A stretch of 64,000 nucleotides of DNA from Panacagrimonas sp052389915 (lineage in GTDB: Bacteria > Pseudomonadota > Gammaproteobacteria > Nevskiales > Nevskiaceae), in assembly GCA_052389915.1 (NCBI GenBank), contig JBQTHL010000031.1, positions 62,001-126,000 on the forward strand, in the 5' to 3' direction. This document shows, piece after piece, positions 44,291-54,370 of this stretch. Every line of letters starts with the position of its first letter. Positions within the stretch are counted from its first letter, which is position 1. The position numbers and the translations under genes are program-made. The notes beneath the pieces are model-generated. The model was not told the DNA's origin, did not search any database, and worked only from the letters and a program-made list of their open reading frames with translations.

Positions 44291-45781
44291 TTAAGGCGCC
44301 ACCAGCGGCGCCAACTGAATGATCCAAATAAACGGCTGCGGATAAAGCCCAAGCACGAAGCTGGCGAAGGTCACGGCCACCACCATCGCTCCACCGGTCT
44401 GTACGCCCCAGTTGAGCGGCGCGTCGAAGCGCTGCTGGCGGTCGCGGTCCATGAACATGATGATCATGAGGCGCAGGTAGTAGAACAGGCCAATCGCGCT
44501 GCCGAGCACCACGGCGCCGAGCAGCCACCATTCCTTGGCGTCGACACCGGCGGCGATCACGTAGAACTTGCCGATGAAGCCGGCCGTGACCGGAATGCCG
44601 GCGAGCGAGAGCAGCATCGCGGTGAGAATCGAGGAGATGTACGGCCGGCGCCAGAACAGGCCTCGGTAGTCTTCCAGTTCGTCGGCGTCGCCTTCGTTGT
44701 TGTACGGGCTGGATATCAGGGTGACGACGCCGAGCACGCCGAGCGTGGTGACGACGTAGGTGATGAGGTACATGCCCACGGCTTCCACCGCCAGCGGACC
44801 CGATGCGATGAGCGCCACCATGCAGTAGCCGAAGTGTGCGATCGACGAGTACGCAAGCATGCGCTTGACGTTGTTCTGCAGGAGCGCGAGCACGTTGCCG
44901 ATAATCATCGACAGGATGGCGAGCACCGTCAGCACCGTCATCGTCGAGGTGTTGTTGTAGGCCTGGGCCTCGACGAAGTAACGCAGCAGCACCGCGAACA
45001 CCGCGGTCTTGGACGCGGTGGCCAGAAAACTGGTCACGGGCGCGGGCGCGCCTTCGTACACGTCGGGCGTCCACAGATGGAACGGCACGAGCGAGAGCTT
45101 GAAGCCCATGGCGACGACGATCATCGCGCCGCCGAGGCTGACGAGCAGATCGATACCCTCCGGTCTCGCCATGTACTGGCCGATTTCGGCGAAGCCCAGA
45201 TGCCCGACTTCGGCATAAATCAGCGCCATGCCGAACAGCAGGAAGGCGGACGCAGCGGCCGACAGCACCAGGTATTTGAGTCCGCCTTCCAGCGAGTGCC
45301 GCGACTGCTGCGGGTACGCGATCATGGCGTACAACGGAATTGACAGCAGTTCCAGGCCGATGAAGAGCGAGGCAAAGTGGCGGCTGGCCACCAGCACCAT
45401 TCCTCCTAGCGAGGCCAGCGCCAGCAACAGGTACATCTCCTCCTTGTTGCCGTGGTAGCCCTCCATGTAGCCCTGACAGAGCGTGGCGCAGGCCAGGGTG
45501 CAGACGATGATGATGCCGAAGTAGAACAGCGCGTAGTTGTCGATGACCAGCAGCGGCGTGACTTCCAGCGGCAGCATCGCGGGCACGATCTCGGGCGCTA
45601 CCAGCGGGCCGAAGAACAGCACCGCTACCGCAACCCACGCGAAGTTCCCGAACGCGATGCCGGCCGTGATGTTCCAGAAATGGTCGCGCTTGATGGCAAT
45701 GGCGACCATCAACGCGATGATCGCCGCGCTCACGAACAGGATGGGGGAGAGCGCCGCCCAATGCTGCCAGGTGAAACTCAT
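44291..45781 (-). CDS. nuoN: NADH-quinone oxidoreductase subunit N
   Basis: 496 residues, Mrp-antiporter-like membrane subunit of complex I. Typical segments: EEMYLLLALASLGGMVLVAS, GLELLSIPLYAMIAYPQQSR with the key Glu, LVPFHLWTPDVYEGAPAPVT with TASK. The start overlaps the nuoM stop (ATGA). It is the last gene of the nuo operon. Confidence 0.96.
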   Translation of the reverse strand: MSFTWQHWAALSPILFVSAAIIALMVAIAIKRDHFWNITAGIAFGNFAWVAVAVLFFGPLVAPEIVPAMLPLEVTPLLVIDNYALFYFGIIIVCTLACATLCQGYMEGYHGNKEEMYLLLALASLGGMVLVASRHFASLFIGLELLSIPLYAMIAYPQQSRHSLEGGLKYLVLSAAASAFLLFGMALIYAEVGHLGFAEIGQYMARPEGIDLLVSLGGAMIVVAMGFKLSLVPFHLWTPDVYEGAPAPVTSFLATASKTAVFAVLLRYFVEAQAYNNTSTMTVLTVLAILSMIIGNVLALLQNNVKRMLAYSSIAHFGYCMVALIASGPLAVEAVGMYLITYVVTTLGVLGVVTLISSPYNNEGDADELEDYRGLFWRRPYISSILTAMLLSLAGIPVTAGFIGKFYVIAAGVDAKEWWLLGAVVLGSAIGLFYYLRLMIIMFMDRDRQQRFDAPLNWGVQTGGAMVVAVTFASFVLGLYPQPFIWIIQLAPLVAP

Positions 45782-47331
45782 GGCACCACTCCGGCGACCG
45801 CTGCGACGGGCACGGCCTTGGCGGCCTCGTAGATCGCTGCGACGTGCTGCATGGCGACGGCGGAGGTATCGAGAATCGGCTGCGGGTACAGGCCCAGCCA
45901 CAGCATGATGATCATCAGCGAACCCAGCATCGCGAGTTCGCGCTTCGAGAGATCCTGCAAGTGTTCGCCGTGCTCGTCGTTCTGTATCGGACCATGGAAG
46001 GCGCGCTGAATCAGGATCAGCGAGTACACCGCGGCGAGCACCAACCCGGTCGAAGCCGCGATGGTGACAATGGGGTCCACCGGCCAGGTGCCCAGCAGCA
46101 CCAGGAACTCGCCGATGAAATTGCCGAGGCCCGGCAAGCCCAGGCTGGCCGCGACGAAGAACAGCATGATCGGCGGCAGGTAGGGGAAGCGCGCCCATAG
46201 CCCGCCCATCTTCCTTAGATCACGCGTGTGCAGGCGCTCGTAGATTTCGCCGCAGAGAATGAACAGCGCGCCTGCGGAAATGCCGTGCGCGAGCATCTGC
46301 ATGATGACGCCCTGCAAGGCGATCTCGGTGCCGGCGTAAATGCCCACCAGCACGAAGCCCATGTGCGATACCGAGGAGTTCGCCACCAGTCGTTTCACGT
46401 CGTACTGCGCGAACACCATGATGCCGGCGTAGACGATGCCGGCCACGCCCAGCCACATCGCGACCGGTGCGAAGTCGGCCGAGGCATTGGGGAATAGCGG
46501 AATGCTGAAGCGCATCATGCCGTAGGCGGCAGTCTTCAGGAGAATCCCCGCGAGGTCCACCGAGCCCGCGGTGGGCGCCTGGCTGTGCGCATCCGGCAAC
46601 CAGGTGTGCAGCGGCACCGCCGGCGTCTTGACCGCAAACGCGATGAAGAAGCCGAGCATGAGGATGTACTCGACGTTCGCGCTCATCTCCGTCTTTAGCA
46701 GGTCTTCGTAGTCGAAGCTGATGACGCCGGTGGTCTGGAAATTCACGAACACCAGACCCAGGATGGCGACCAGCAGCAGCAGGCCCGAGGCCTGCGTGAA
46801 CATGAAGAACTTGGTCGCCGCGTACACCGTGCTCTTGCCGCCCGGCGTCTGGTGCCCCCAGAGCGCGATGAGAAAATACATCGGCACCAGCATCATTTCC
46901 CACAGGAAGAAGAACAGGAACAGGTCGAGGGTAAGGAACACGCCGACCACGCCGCCCAGGTTCCACAAGAGGTTCAGATGGAAGAAGCCGACGTTGCGAT
47001 CGATTTCCTTCCACGAGCAGATGATCGCCATCACGCCCAGCAGGTTGGTCAGCGCCACCAGCAGGATGGACAGGCCGTCGAGACCGAAGTGGAACGAGAT
47101 GCCGAAGCGCGGAATCCACGGTGCCTGGTATTCGATGACCCAGGCCGGCTCCTTGCCAGGCAGGGTGATGCTGTAGTCGAGGGTCACCCACAACCAGATC
47201 GAAATGCCCAGCGCCAGCACCATGCCGGCGAGTGCAATCCAGCGCGGGTACTTGGGACCGAAGCGCAGTTCCGCCTGCCAGCTCAGCAAGCCGGCGATGA
47301 AGGGAATCAGGATGAGCCAGACAAGAATCAT
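45778..47331 (-). CDS. nuoM: NADH-quinone oxidoreductase subunit M
   Basis: 517 residues. Conserved MFFLWEMMLVPMYFLIALWG-type segment (here LFFFLWEMMLVPMYFLIALW) with the functional Glu and the lysine-containing VPLHTWLPDAHSQAPTAGSV. Proton-pumping antiporter-like subunit of the complex I membrane arm. Starts 9 bases after nuoL. Confidence 0.96.
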   Translation of the reverse strand: MILVWLILIPFIAGLLSWQAELRFGPKYPRWIALAGMVLALGISIWLWVTLDYSITLPGKEPAWVIEYQAPWIPRFGISFHFGLDGLSILLVALTNLLGVMAIICSWKEIDRNVGFFHLNLLWNLGGVVGVFLTLDLFLFFFLWEMMLVPMYFLIALWGHQTPGGKSTVYAATKFFMFTQASGLLLLVAILGLVFVNFQTTGVISFDYEDLLKTEMSANVEYILMLGFFIAFAVKTPAVPLHTWLPDAHSQAPTAGSVDLAGILLKTAAYGMMRFSIPLFPNASADFAPVAMWLGVAGIVYAGIMVFAQYDVKRLVANSSVSHMGFVLVGIYAGTEIALQGVIMQMLAHGISAGALFILCGEIYERLHTRDLRKMGGLWARFPYLPPIMLFFVAASLGLPGLGNFIGEFLVLLGTWPVDPIVTIAASTGLVLAAVYSLILIQRAFHGPIQNDEHGEHLQDLSKRELAMLGSLMIIMLWLGLYPQPILDTSAVAMQHVAAIYEAAKAVPVAAVAGVVP

Positions 47332-47340
47332 GGATAGGCT

Positions 47341-49188
47341 CTAGATGAAGACAACGGCGGCAACGACGAGGACCGCACCGCCGCCCACGGCGGCGGCATA
47401 CCAGCGCAGCATTCCGTTCTGCGAAGCTGCGAACCAGCCGTTGAGGATGCGGAAGCCGTCCGGAATCAGGGTAATGATCTGGTCGAAGATGTCCTTGGAG
47501 TTGATCCGCACGAAGGTCATGTACGGCCACACGAACAGCTTGTCGTAAAGCCAGTCGAAACCGAAGGCTGCACCCCAGAGCCGCAGCATCGGATTGCGCG
47601 AATCCCGCAGCGCTTTCGCGCGCTCACGCGAGCGGCCGAAAATCAGCCACGCAAGCGCAACGCCGCTGAGCGACACGGCCACGGAAATCGCTTCGAGGAA
47701 ATGCTTCTTGTGCTCCATCGCTTCGGACACCTCAGCTCTCGGCAGCACGCTGTCCAGCGGCAGGTGAATGAATCCACCGAGCAGGGCGAGCACGGCGAGC
47801 GCCGCCAGCGGCAGGTCGTGCGAGAACTTCGCGTGCGGCTTGTGCACGCCGTGGTGATGCGCTTTGCCGAAGAACGCGATGAAGATCAGGCGGAAGGTGT
47901 AGAGCCCGGTCATGAACGCGCCGAGCAAGCCGGCGTAGTACAGGCCCAGGTGCCCGTTGGCGTAGGCCTCGAACAGGATTTCGTCTTTCGAGAAGAATCC
48001 CGAGGTGCCAGGGAAGGCGATCAAACCCAGGCTGCCAATCAGGAACACCCAGAAGGTGAACGGCAGGTCCTTCCTGAGATTGCCCATCTTGAAGATGTCC
48101 TGCTCGTGGTGCAGCGCCAGAATCACTGACCCGGCCGAGAGGAACAGCAGCGCCTTGAAGAAGGCGTGCGTCATCAGATGGAAGATCGCAGGCTGATATG
48201 CGCCTGCGCCCAGCGCAAGGAACATGTAGCCGATCTGCGACATGGTCGAGTACGCCAGGATGCGCTTGATGTCGGTCTGCATCAGCGCGATGAAGCCGGC
48301 CATCAGCGCGGTGATGGCGCCGACCCAGCCCACGGCTTCCAGCCCGTAAGGCGCCACCTCGAACAGCACGTGCGTGCGTGCAATCAGGTACACGCCCGCG
48401 GTGACCATCGTGGCCGCGTGAATCAGTGCGGACACTGGCGTGGGGCCGGCCATGGCGTCCGGCAGCCAGGTCTGTAGCGGGAGCTGTGCAGACTTGCCCA
48501 CCGCGCCGCCGAGTATCAGCATCGCGGCGAGCGTCGAGATGCCCGGTCCGTCCTTCCACTCGACGGCGATCCGGGTCATCAGTTCCTGGATATCGAGCGT
48601 GCCGAATTCCTTGAACAGAATGAAGATGCCCAGCGCCATGAAGGTATCGCCCACACGCGTGACGACAAAGGCCTTGCGCGCGGCCGCACCGTTGGCCGCA
48701 TCCTTGTACCAGAAGCCGATCAGCAGGTAGGACGCCAAGCCCACGCCCTCCCAGCCGAAGTACAGGAACAGCAGGCTGTCGCCCTGCACCAGGAACAGCA
48801 TCGAGGCGACGAACAGATTCATGTACGACAGGAAACGGTCGTACGAATCGTCGCCGCGCATGTACCACGAGGCGAACAGGTGGATGAAGAAACCCACGCC
48901 CGTGATCACGCCGGTCATCACCAGAGACAGTGCGTCGAGCCGCAGCCCGAGGTGCACCTTCAATTGCCCCACGCTCATCCAGTTCCACAGCACCTGCGTG
49001 AAGGCGCCGCCTTCAGGCGGGTGCGTGAGGAACTCGATGCCGCACAGAATCGTGATGAGGAAGGCACCGCCGACCGAACCGACACCGACGATGGCAGCCG
49101 GCGTTTCGGACAGACGCCCGCGCGCGAACGCCAGAATCACGAAGCCGGCGAGCGGAAGGGCGAAGACGAGGAACAGCAGGTCGAGCAT
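47341..49188 (-). CDS. nuoL: NADH-quinone oxidoreductase subunit L
   Basis: 615 residues. Contains LFLYFGWEGVGLASYLLIGF with the key Glu, SAQLPLQTWLPDAMAGPTPV with the conserved Lys in GKSAQ, and the C-terminal lateral-helix region near residues 520-615. It is the distal antiporter-like subunit with the long horizontal helix. Starts 3 bases after nuoK. Confidence 0.96.
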   Translation of the reverse strand: MLDLLFLVFALPLAGFVILAFARGRLSETPAAIVGVGSVGGAFLITILCGIEFLTHPPEGGAFTQVLWNWMSVGQLKVHLGLRLDALSLVMTGVITGVGFFIHLFASWYMRGDDSYDRFLSYMNLFVASMLFLVQGDSLLFLYFGWEGVGLASYLLIGFWYKDAANGAAARKAFVVTRVGDTFMALGIFILFKEFGTLDIQELMTRIAVEWKDGPGISTLAAMLILGGAVGKSAQLPLQTWLPDAMAGPTPVSALIHAATMVTAGVYLIARTHVLFEVAPYGLEAVGWVGAITALMAGFIALMQTDIKRILAYSTMSQIGYMFLALGAGAYQPAIFHLMTHAFFKALLFLSAGSVILALHHEQDIFKMGNLRKDLPFTFWVFLIGSLGLIAFPGTSGFFSKDEILFEAYANGHLGLYYAGLLGAFMTGLYTFRLIFIAFFGKAHHHGVHKPHAKFSHDLPLAALAVLALLGGFIHLPLDSVLPRAEVSEAMEHKKHFLEAISVAVSLSGVALAWLIFGRSRERAKALRDSRNPMLRLWGAAFGFDWLYDKLFVWPYMTFVRINSKDIFDQIITLIPDGFRILNGWFAASQNGMLRWYAAAVGGGAVLVVAAVVFI

Positions 49189-49191
49189 CGC

Positions 49192-49509
49192 TTAGCCCTT
49201 CATCTCGGACGCGGAGTCCACGTCCATGGTGTTGAAACGCCGGTAGAGCTGGAGCAGCAACGCGAGCCCGACGCTGGCCTCGCAAGCCGCGAGCGTCAGA
49301 ATCAGCATGAACATGATCTGGCCATCCGGCTGCACCCAGCGCGAACCCGCAACGATGAACGCCAGTCCCGCCGCGTTCATCATGATTTCCAGCGACATCA
49401 GCATGAACAGGATGTTGCGGCGCACGAGCAGGCCCAGCAGGCCCAGCGTGAACAGCACGCCGGCCAGCGCAAGGCCATGCTCCATCGGTATTCCGCTGAC
49501 TTCCGTCAT
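49192..49509 (-). CDS. nuoK: NADH-quinone oxidoreductase subunit K
   Basis: 105 residues with three membrane helices, MEHGLALAGVLFTLGLLGLL, FMLMSLEIMMNAAGLAFIVA (with the conserved Glu) and ILTLAACEASVGLALLLQLY (second Glu). GGGAAGAGG precedes ATG 49509; an ATG eight codons in would give the more typical length. It is preceded by a hairpin repeat at 49533-49584. Confidence 0.95.
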   Translation of the reverse strand: MTEVSGIPMEHGLALAGVLFTLGLLGLLVRRNILFMLMSLEIMMNAAGLAFIVAGSRWVQPDGQIMFMLILTLAACEASVGLALLLQLYRRFNTMDVDSASEMKG

Positions 49510-49532
49510 CCTCTTCCCTTCGTCTCGCGTAG

Positions 49533-49584
49533 CGTGCGCATTGCGCACGATTGATCTGCCACGCCGTCGTGCGCAATGCGCGCG
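49533..49584 (-). repeat. Hairpin repeat inside the nuo operon (between nuoJ and nuoK)
   Basis: Eighteen bases at 49533-49550 pair with 49567-49584 with one mismatch, around a 16-base loop. Each arm is itself nearly palindromic (TGCGCATTGCGCA). It lies in the only large gap (about 89 bases) between nuo genes, all others being a few bases or overlaps. It may be a REP-like element that modulates message stability or processing. Confidence 0.75.
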
Positions 49585-49598
49585 ATACGTCCTAAACG

Positions 49599-50105
49599 CT
49601 AACGGCTACCCGCTGCGTCATCGTGCTTGCCCAGGTGATACGCCGCGACCAGCCCCGCCGTCAGCATCATCGACGCCAGTTCCACCGCCAGCAGGTAGGG
49701 CCCGTAAAGCATGATTCCCACTTCCTTCGGACTCACCACCTTCAAACCCGCCGGCGTCATCTCGCCGTTGAGCGTCAGGCGCAGAATCGGATACAGCAAC
49801 AGCGCGCAGAGAATTCCCGGGCCTATCCACGTGCCCGGTCTCAACCAGGCCTGTTCCTGCAAGACCACGGCCTTGCCGAGGTTCAGCATCATGACCACGA
49901 ACACGAACAGCACCATGATCGCGCCCGCGTAGACGATCACTTCCAACGCCGCCGCGAACGGCGCGCCGAGCGTGAAGAACACGCTGGCGATGGCGAGCAG
50001 AGACGTCACCAGGTACATCAGCGCGTGCACCGGGCTGGGATTGACGATCACCAGGATGGTCGCCAGCACCGCGACGAAGCCCGAAATGTAGAAGGCGATT
50101 TCCAT
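49599..50105 (-). CDS. nuoJ: NADH-quinone oxidoreductase subunit J
   Basis: 168 residues, five membrane helices. PVHALMYLVTSLLAIASVFF, AALEVIVYAGAIMVLFVFVV and MMLNLGKAVV are family hallmarks. Part of the complex I membrane arm near the quinone-coupling region. 3 bases separate it from nuoI. Confidence 0.95.
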   Translation of the reverse strand: MEIAFYISGFVAVLATILVIVNPSPVHALMYLVTSLLAIASVFFTLGAPFAAALEVIVYAGAIMVLFVFVVMMLNLGKAVVLQEQAWLRPGTWIGPGILCALLLYPILRLTLNGEMTPAGLKVVSPKEVGIMLYGPYLLAVELASMMLTAGLVAAYHLGKHDDAAGSR

Positions 50106-50108
50106 GGC

Positions 50109-50651
50109 TCAGGGCAGTAGAGATTTCACATCGACCGGCTGCGCTTCGTGCAGCGCTGCGCCCTTGGGCTTGTTCTTGATCGCCAGACCCGCGACCCGGT
50201 AGAAATTGTAGTCCGGGTACTTGCCTGGTCCACTGATAGTCAGGTGCTCTTTTTCGTACACCAGGTTCTGGCGGTCGTACTCGCACATCTCGTAATCCGG
50301 CGTGAGCTGGATCGCGGTGGTCGGGCAGGCTTCTTCGCACAGGCCGCAGAAGATGCAGCGCGAGAAATTGATGCGGAAGAATTCCGGGTACCAGCGGCCG
50401 TCTTCCTTCTCCGCTTTCTGCAGGCTGATGCATCCGACCGGACAGGCGACCGCGCACAAGTTGCACGCGACGCAACGCTCTTCGCCATCGGGATCGCGCG
50501 TCAGGATGATGCGACCGCGATAGCGCGGCGGCACGTAGGGCTTCACCTCGGGATACGAAATCGTGTCGCGCTTGGCAAACGTGTGCATGAAGATCATGCC
50601 CAGGCTGCGGAACTGCGTACCGATGCCCTTGACCACCGTCCACACGCTCAC
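50109..50651 (-). CDS. nuoI: NADH-quinone oxidoreductase subunit I (two [4Fe-4S])
   Basis: 180 residues with two ferredoxin motifs CVACNLCAVACPVGCI and CIFCGLCEEACPTTAI binding clusters N6a and N6b. The start is a GTG at 50651 that overlaps the nuoH stop (GTGA) and has GGAGG upstream; longer in-frame starts would lie inside nuoH. Confidence 0.95.
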   Translation of the reverse strand: MSVWTVVKGIGTQFRSLGMIFMHTFAKRDTISYPEVKPYVPPRYRGRIILTRDPDGEERCVACNLCAVACPVGCISLQKAEKEDGRWYPEFFRINFSRCIFCGLCEEACPTTAIQLTPDYEMCEYDRQNLVYEKEHLTISGPGKYPDYNFYRVAGLAIKNKPKGAALHEAQPVDVKSLLP

Positions 50652-51664
50652 GAGGCACCTCCCGAGGAATTCGCGACCAGCACCAGGCCCGTCACCATCA
50701 TGTTGACCAAGGCCAGCGGCAGGCAGACTTTCCAGCCCGCACTCATCATGTGGTCGTAGCGCGGACGCGGCAGCGCGGCGCGAATCAGGATGAAGCCGAA
50801 CATGAAGAACAGGCACTTGAGGCTGAACCAGAGCAGGCCCAGGATCGGGAACTGATCCACGAAGGGTCCATCCCAGCCGCCGAAGAACAGGACGACGACG
50901 ATCATCGAGACCATCGTGATGCCGACGTACTCGGAGATCATGAACAAGGCGAACTTCATGCTCGAATATTCAGTGTGATAACCGGCGGCCAGTTCCTGCT
51001 CGGCCTCTGGCAGATCGAAGGGCGTGCGGTGCGTGGTGGCGATGGCCGCGAGCGAAAACACGGCGAAGCCGAGGATCTGCGGAATGACATTCCACACGCC
51101 GTCGCGCTGCGCCTCGACGATGTCGCGCAGGTTGAAGCTGCCCGCCTGCATCACCACGCCCATGATGGAGATGCCCATGAACACTTCGTAGGTGATGGTC
51201 TGCGCGGTGGAGCGCAGTCCGCCGAGCAGCGAGTACTTGCTGTTGGACGCCCAGCCACCCAGCATCACCGCGTACACCGCGAGGCCCGCGATGGCGAGGA
51301 AAATCAGGATGCCGAGCTGGTAGTCGCCATCGGCAACGCCGATGTTCGGCGTGATCGGCACGATCATGGCGCCGAGCATCATCATCGCCATCGAGATCGC
51401 CGGCGCCAGCCAGTACATGGTCTTGTCGGCGAAGGGTGGCGTCCAGTCTTCCTTGAAGAAGCTCTTGACCATGTCGGCGACGACGATGCCGACGCCGAGA
51501 AACCACACTCGATTGGGACCCAGGCGGTCCTGCCACAGGCCGAGCAGGCGGCGCTCGGCCCAGGTCATCAGCGCGCCGGCAATCGTCACCACCAGCAGGA
51601 TGGCGATGGCCTCGAACACCTGGATGCCGATGTTGAGCAGCTCGGGCGTGATCCACGCGAACAT
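50648..51664 (-). CDS. nuoH: NADH-quinone oxidoreductase subunit H
   Basis: 338 residues. It shows ERRLLGLWQDRLGPNRV, TTHRTPFDLPEAEQELAAGY and EYSSMKFALFMISEYVG, the conserved quinone-site loops. Overlaps nuoG by 1 base. Confidence 0.96.
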   Translation of the reverse strand: MFAWITPELLNIGIQVFEAIAILLVVTIAGALMTWAERRLLGLWQDRLGPNRVWFLGVGIVVADMVKSFFKEDWTPPFADKTMYWLAPAISMAMMMLGAMIVPITPNIGVADGDYQLGILIFLAIAGLAVYAVMLGGWASNSKYSLLGGLRSTAQTITYEVFMGISIMGVVMQAGSFNLRDIVEAQRDGVWNVIPQILGFAVFSLAAIATTHRTPFDLPEAEQELAAGYHTEYSSMKFALFMISEYVGITMVSMIVVVLFFGGWDGPFVDQFPILGLLWFSLKCLFFMFGFILIRAALPRPRYDHMMSAGWKVCLPLALVNMMVTGLVLVANSSGGAS

Positions 51665-54363
51665 CAGGGGGCTCCCACCGTGATCGCGCTGCCCGGCGTC
51701 GCGTAAGGCACACCCGGCAGACCCACGGGCAGACCGACCGAGCCAGCGGTGAGCGTCGCGCTGATTCGCGCTGGCAGATTCACGTTCACACCGCCGACGG
51801 AAACTTTCGCCACGTCCTTGACGCCCAGGCGCTGCGCATCCGCAGCACTCAACGCCACATAAGCTTTCGGCGACCGGCCTTGAATAACTTCGGCGCGCGA
51901 GCTTTGCTCGTCCGACCCGAAGATGTGGTGCAGCACCACGACGCGCAGCTCATCGCCGCCCGGCGCAGTGGCAGGCGCGAAGTACGATCGGCTGGCCTTC
52001 TCGTCGGTCACCAGCACGGGCTCGCCGGAATCGCCACCCTTCATCTCGCCGCCGACTTCCGCCTGGAACTTGTTCCAGGCCTGCGGTGAGTTCCAGCCCG
52101 GCGCCCAGGCAAAGGGCAGCAACTCGGACGGGCGATCCATCGCCATCGCGCCGTTGGCGCCTTCCATGGAGAAGGCCAGCGGAGAGTCCGCGTCCTGGGT
52201 CGCGCGCGGCTCGTGCACGGAGAGATTGGCGCGCATCGCGGTACGGCCGGAGTAGCGATGCGGCGCACGCGCTAGCTTCAGGCCCTTGAGCCGGAACTTC
52301 GAGTTGGGCGCGGTCTCGGTAATCATCGCGAACTGCGGCAGTGCCGCGGCGCAGGCGGCGGTCACGTCGTCGAGTCCGTTCCAGTGCTCAGTGCTGTCCA
52401 TAGCATCGCACCAGCGCCAGGATTCCTGGATAGCCACGCTGCGGTCGTAGTAAGTCGGATCGAACACCTGGAAGTAGCGCTGCGCACGGCCTTCGAAATT
52501 CACGAAGGTGCCGTCGGTTTCGAACACGGTGCCGGCGGGCAACAGCAGGTCCGCGCGCTGCGCCGTCTCGGTGAGCTGGTGATCGATCACGATCAGTCGC
52601 ACCTTGGCCAGCGCGGCATCTACCAGCGGCTTCGGCGCGCGGCGATAGAGATCGTTTTCAAGCACGACCAGCACGTCGACTTCGCCCTTCGTCGCGGCTT
52701 CCAGCGCGGCTTCGAGCGCAGGTGCGTCGAACAACGCCATGCCCATGCTGTTGGATTCGGGCAGACCCAGCGACAAGCCGACAGGCTTGTCGAGCGCCGC
52801 CTTCTTCAAGGCCCAGGCGATGTTGGCCGCGGCCTGCATCACGGCAGCAGAACCCGCGCCGGTGCCGGACACAATCAGCGGCTTGGTCGCTGAAGAAAGA
52901 GCCTTCGCAATTTCATCAGCGAGCTTGGATGTTGCTTCGTCCAATCCGGTCGCGACCGGTGCGCTGGCATCGAGCCGGTGCGCGATCGCGTACCCGAGCT
53001 TCGCAATCTGATCCGGCGTCGCGCGATGCAAACCAGCCGCAATATCGTCCAGCCGCGAGACTTCCGGCGTCGCAACGAACACCGGGTTCTTGCCCTGTTG
53101 CACGAGATCGGCGAGCGCAATGACCTGCCACTCTGCGATGTTCTTCTTCGCGCCTTCGATGATCATCCTGCCGCGCGCTGCCTGGCGGATCGCGAGCGCA
53201 ACACGCGGCACGGTTTGCGTGACGTCCTCGCCCAGCACGAGCACGACGTCGGCTTCTTCCATGCTGCGAATATTGGCGGCGCCGACCGGCCCACGCAGGA
53301 TCGAGGCCGCAAGCGTGACCAGTTCGTGCTCGTGCGCCGCGATGCCGCTGTTGAAGCGCTCCGCACCTACCACGCTGCGCAGCGCGAAATTCGCTTCCAG
53401 CGAAGCGCGCGGCGAACCGATGCCGAGAATGCGCTTGGCGCCGGAGACGATGGCGAGTACCTGGTCCGCACCGACCTCGGCGCTGATCGTCCGGTTCTTG
53501 CCCTCGATCTTCAGCACCGGAAGTTTCGGCCGGTCCTTGCGGTTGGTGTAGCCGTAGCCGAAGCGGCCACGGTCGCAGAGGAAATACCCGTTGAGTGCGC
53601 CGTGGTAGCGGTTCTCGATGCGCCGCACTTCGCCGTAACGCTCGCCCGGCGAGACGTTGCAGCCGACCGAACAACCCGAGCAGATGCTGGGCGCGAACTG
53701 CATGTCCCACTTGCGCACGTAGTTTTCGGAGTGCGTCTTGTCGGTGAACACGCCGGTGGGGCAGACCTCGGAGAGATTGCCGCTGAATTCATTCTCCAGC
53801 ACGCCGTCTTCGGCGCGGCCGAAGTAGACGTTGGACGCCGCGCCGTACACACCCAGATCCGTGCCACCCGCGTAATCACGGTAGTAGCGCACGCAGCGAT
53901 AACACGCGATGCAGCGGTTCATCTCGTGGCCGATGAAGGGCCCGAGGTCCTGGTTGAGATGCGTGCGCTTGTCGAAACGGTAGGTGCGCGCGTGATGCCG
54001 CGTCATCACCGTCATGTCCTGCAGGTGACAATGGCCACCCTCTTCGCAGACCGGGCAGTCGTGCGGGTGGTTGGTCATCAGGAATTCGATGATGGCCTCT
54101 CGGAACTCGGAGGCTTCCTTGTCCGCAATCGAGATGTACATATCGTCCTGCGCCTGCGTCATGCAGGACATCACGATGCGCCCGTTCTTGTCGTTCTCGT
54201 CGCGATACTGCTTGACCGCGCACTGGCGGCAGGCGCCGACGCTGCCCAGCGCGGGATGCCAACAGAAGTAGGGAATATCGAGCCCGAGCGACAGGCAGGC
54301 CTGCAGCAGGTTGTCGCTGCCGCTGACTTCGTAGTCCTTGCCGTCGACGTGGATCTTGGCCAT
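51664..54363 (-). CDS. nuoG: NADH-quinone oxidoreductase subunit G
   Basis: 899 residues, the long form. An N-terminal [2Fe-2S] domain (C34, C45, C48, C67), the His-coordinated region CPVCEEGGHCHLQDM, ferredoxin-type CIACYRCVRYYRD, and the extra cluster CSGCSVGCNV typical of N7-containing NuoG, then a molybdopterin-oxidoreductase-like C-terminal half without cofactor. It starts MAKIHVDGKDYEV, 7 bases after nuoF. Confidence 0.95.
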   Translation of the reverse strand: MAKIHVDGKDYEVSGSDNLLQACLSLGLDIPYFCWHPALGSVGACRQCAVKQYRDENDKNGRIVMSCMTQAQDDMYISIADKEASEFREAIIEFLMTNHPHDCPVCEEGGHCHLQDMTVMTRHHARTYRFDKRTHLNQDLGPFIGHEMNRCIACYRCVRYYRDYAGGTDLGVYGAASNVYFGRAEDGVLENEFSGNLSEVCPTGVFTDKTHSENYVRKWDMQFAPSICSGCSVGCNVSPGERYGEVRRIENRYHGALNGYFLCDRGRFGYGYTNRKDRPKLPVLKIEGKNRTISAEVGADQVLAIVSGAKRILGIGSPRASLEANFALRSVVGAERFNSGIAAHEHELVTLAASILRGPVGAANIRSMEEADVVLVLGEDVTQTVPRVALAIRQAARGRMIIEGAKKNIAEWQVIALADLVQQGKNPVFVATPEVSRLDDIAAGLHRATPDQIAKLGYAIAHRLDASAPVATGLDEATSKLADEIAKALSSATKPLIVSGTGAGSAAVMQAAANIAWALKKAALDKPVGLSLGLPESNSMGMALFDAPALEAALEAATKGEVDVLVVLENDLYRRAPKPLVDAALAKVRLIVIDHQLTETAQRADLLLPAGTVFETDGTFVNFEGRAQRYFQVFDPTYYDRSVAIQESWRWCDAMDSTEHWNGLDDVTAACAAALPQFAMITETAPNSKFRLKGLKLARAPHRYSGRTAMRANLSVHEPRATQDADSPLAFSMEGANGAMAMDRPSELLPFAWAPGWNSPQAWNKFQAEVGGEMKGGDSGEPVLVTDEKASRSYFAPATAPGGDELRVVVLHHIFGSDEQSSRAEVIQGRSPKAYVALSAADAQRLGVKDVAKVSVGGVNVNLPARISATLTAGSVGLPVGLPGVPYATPGSAITVGAP

Positions 54364-54370
54364 GTGTGCC

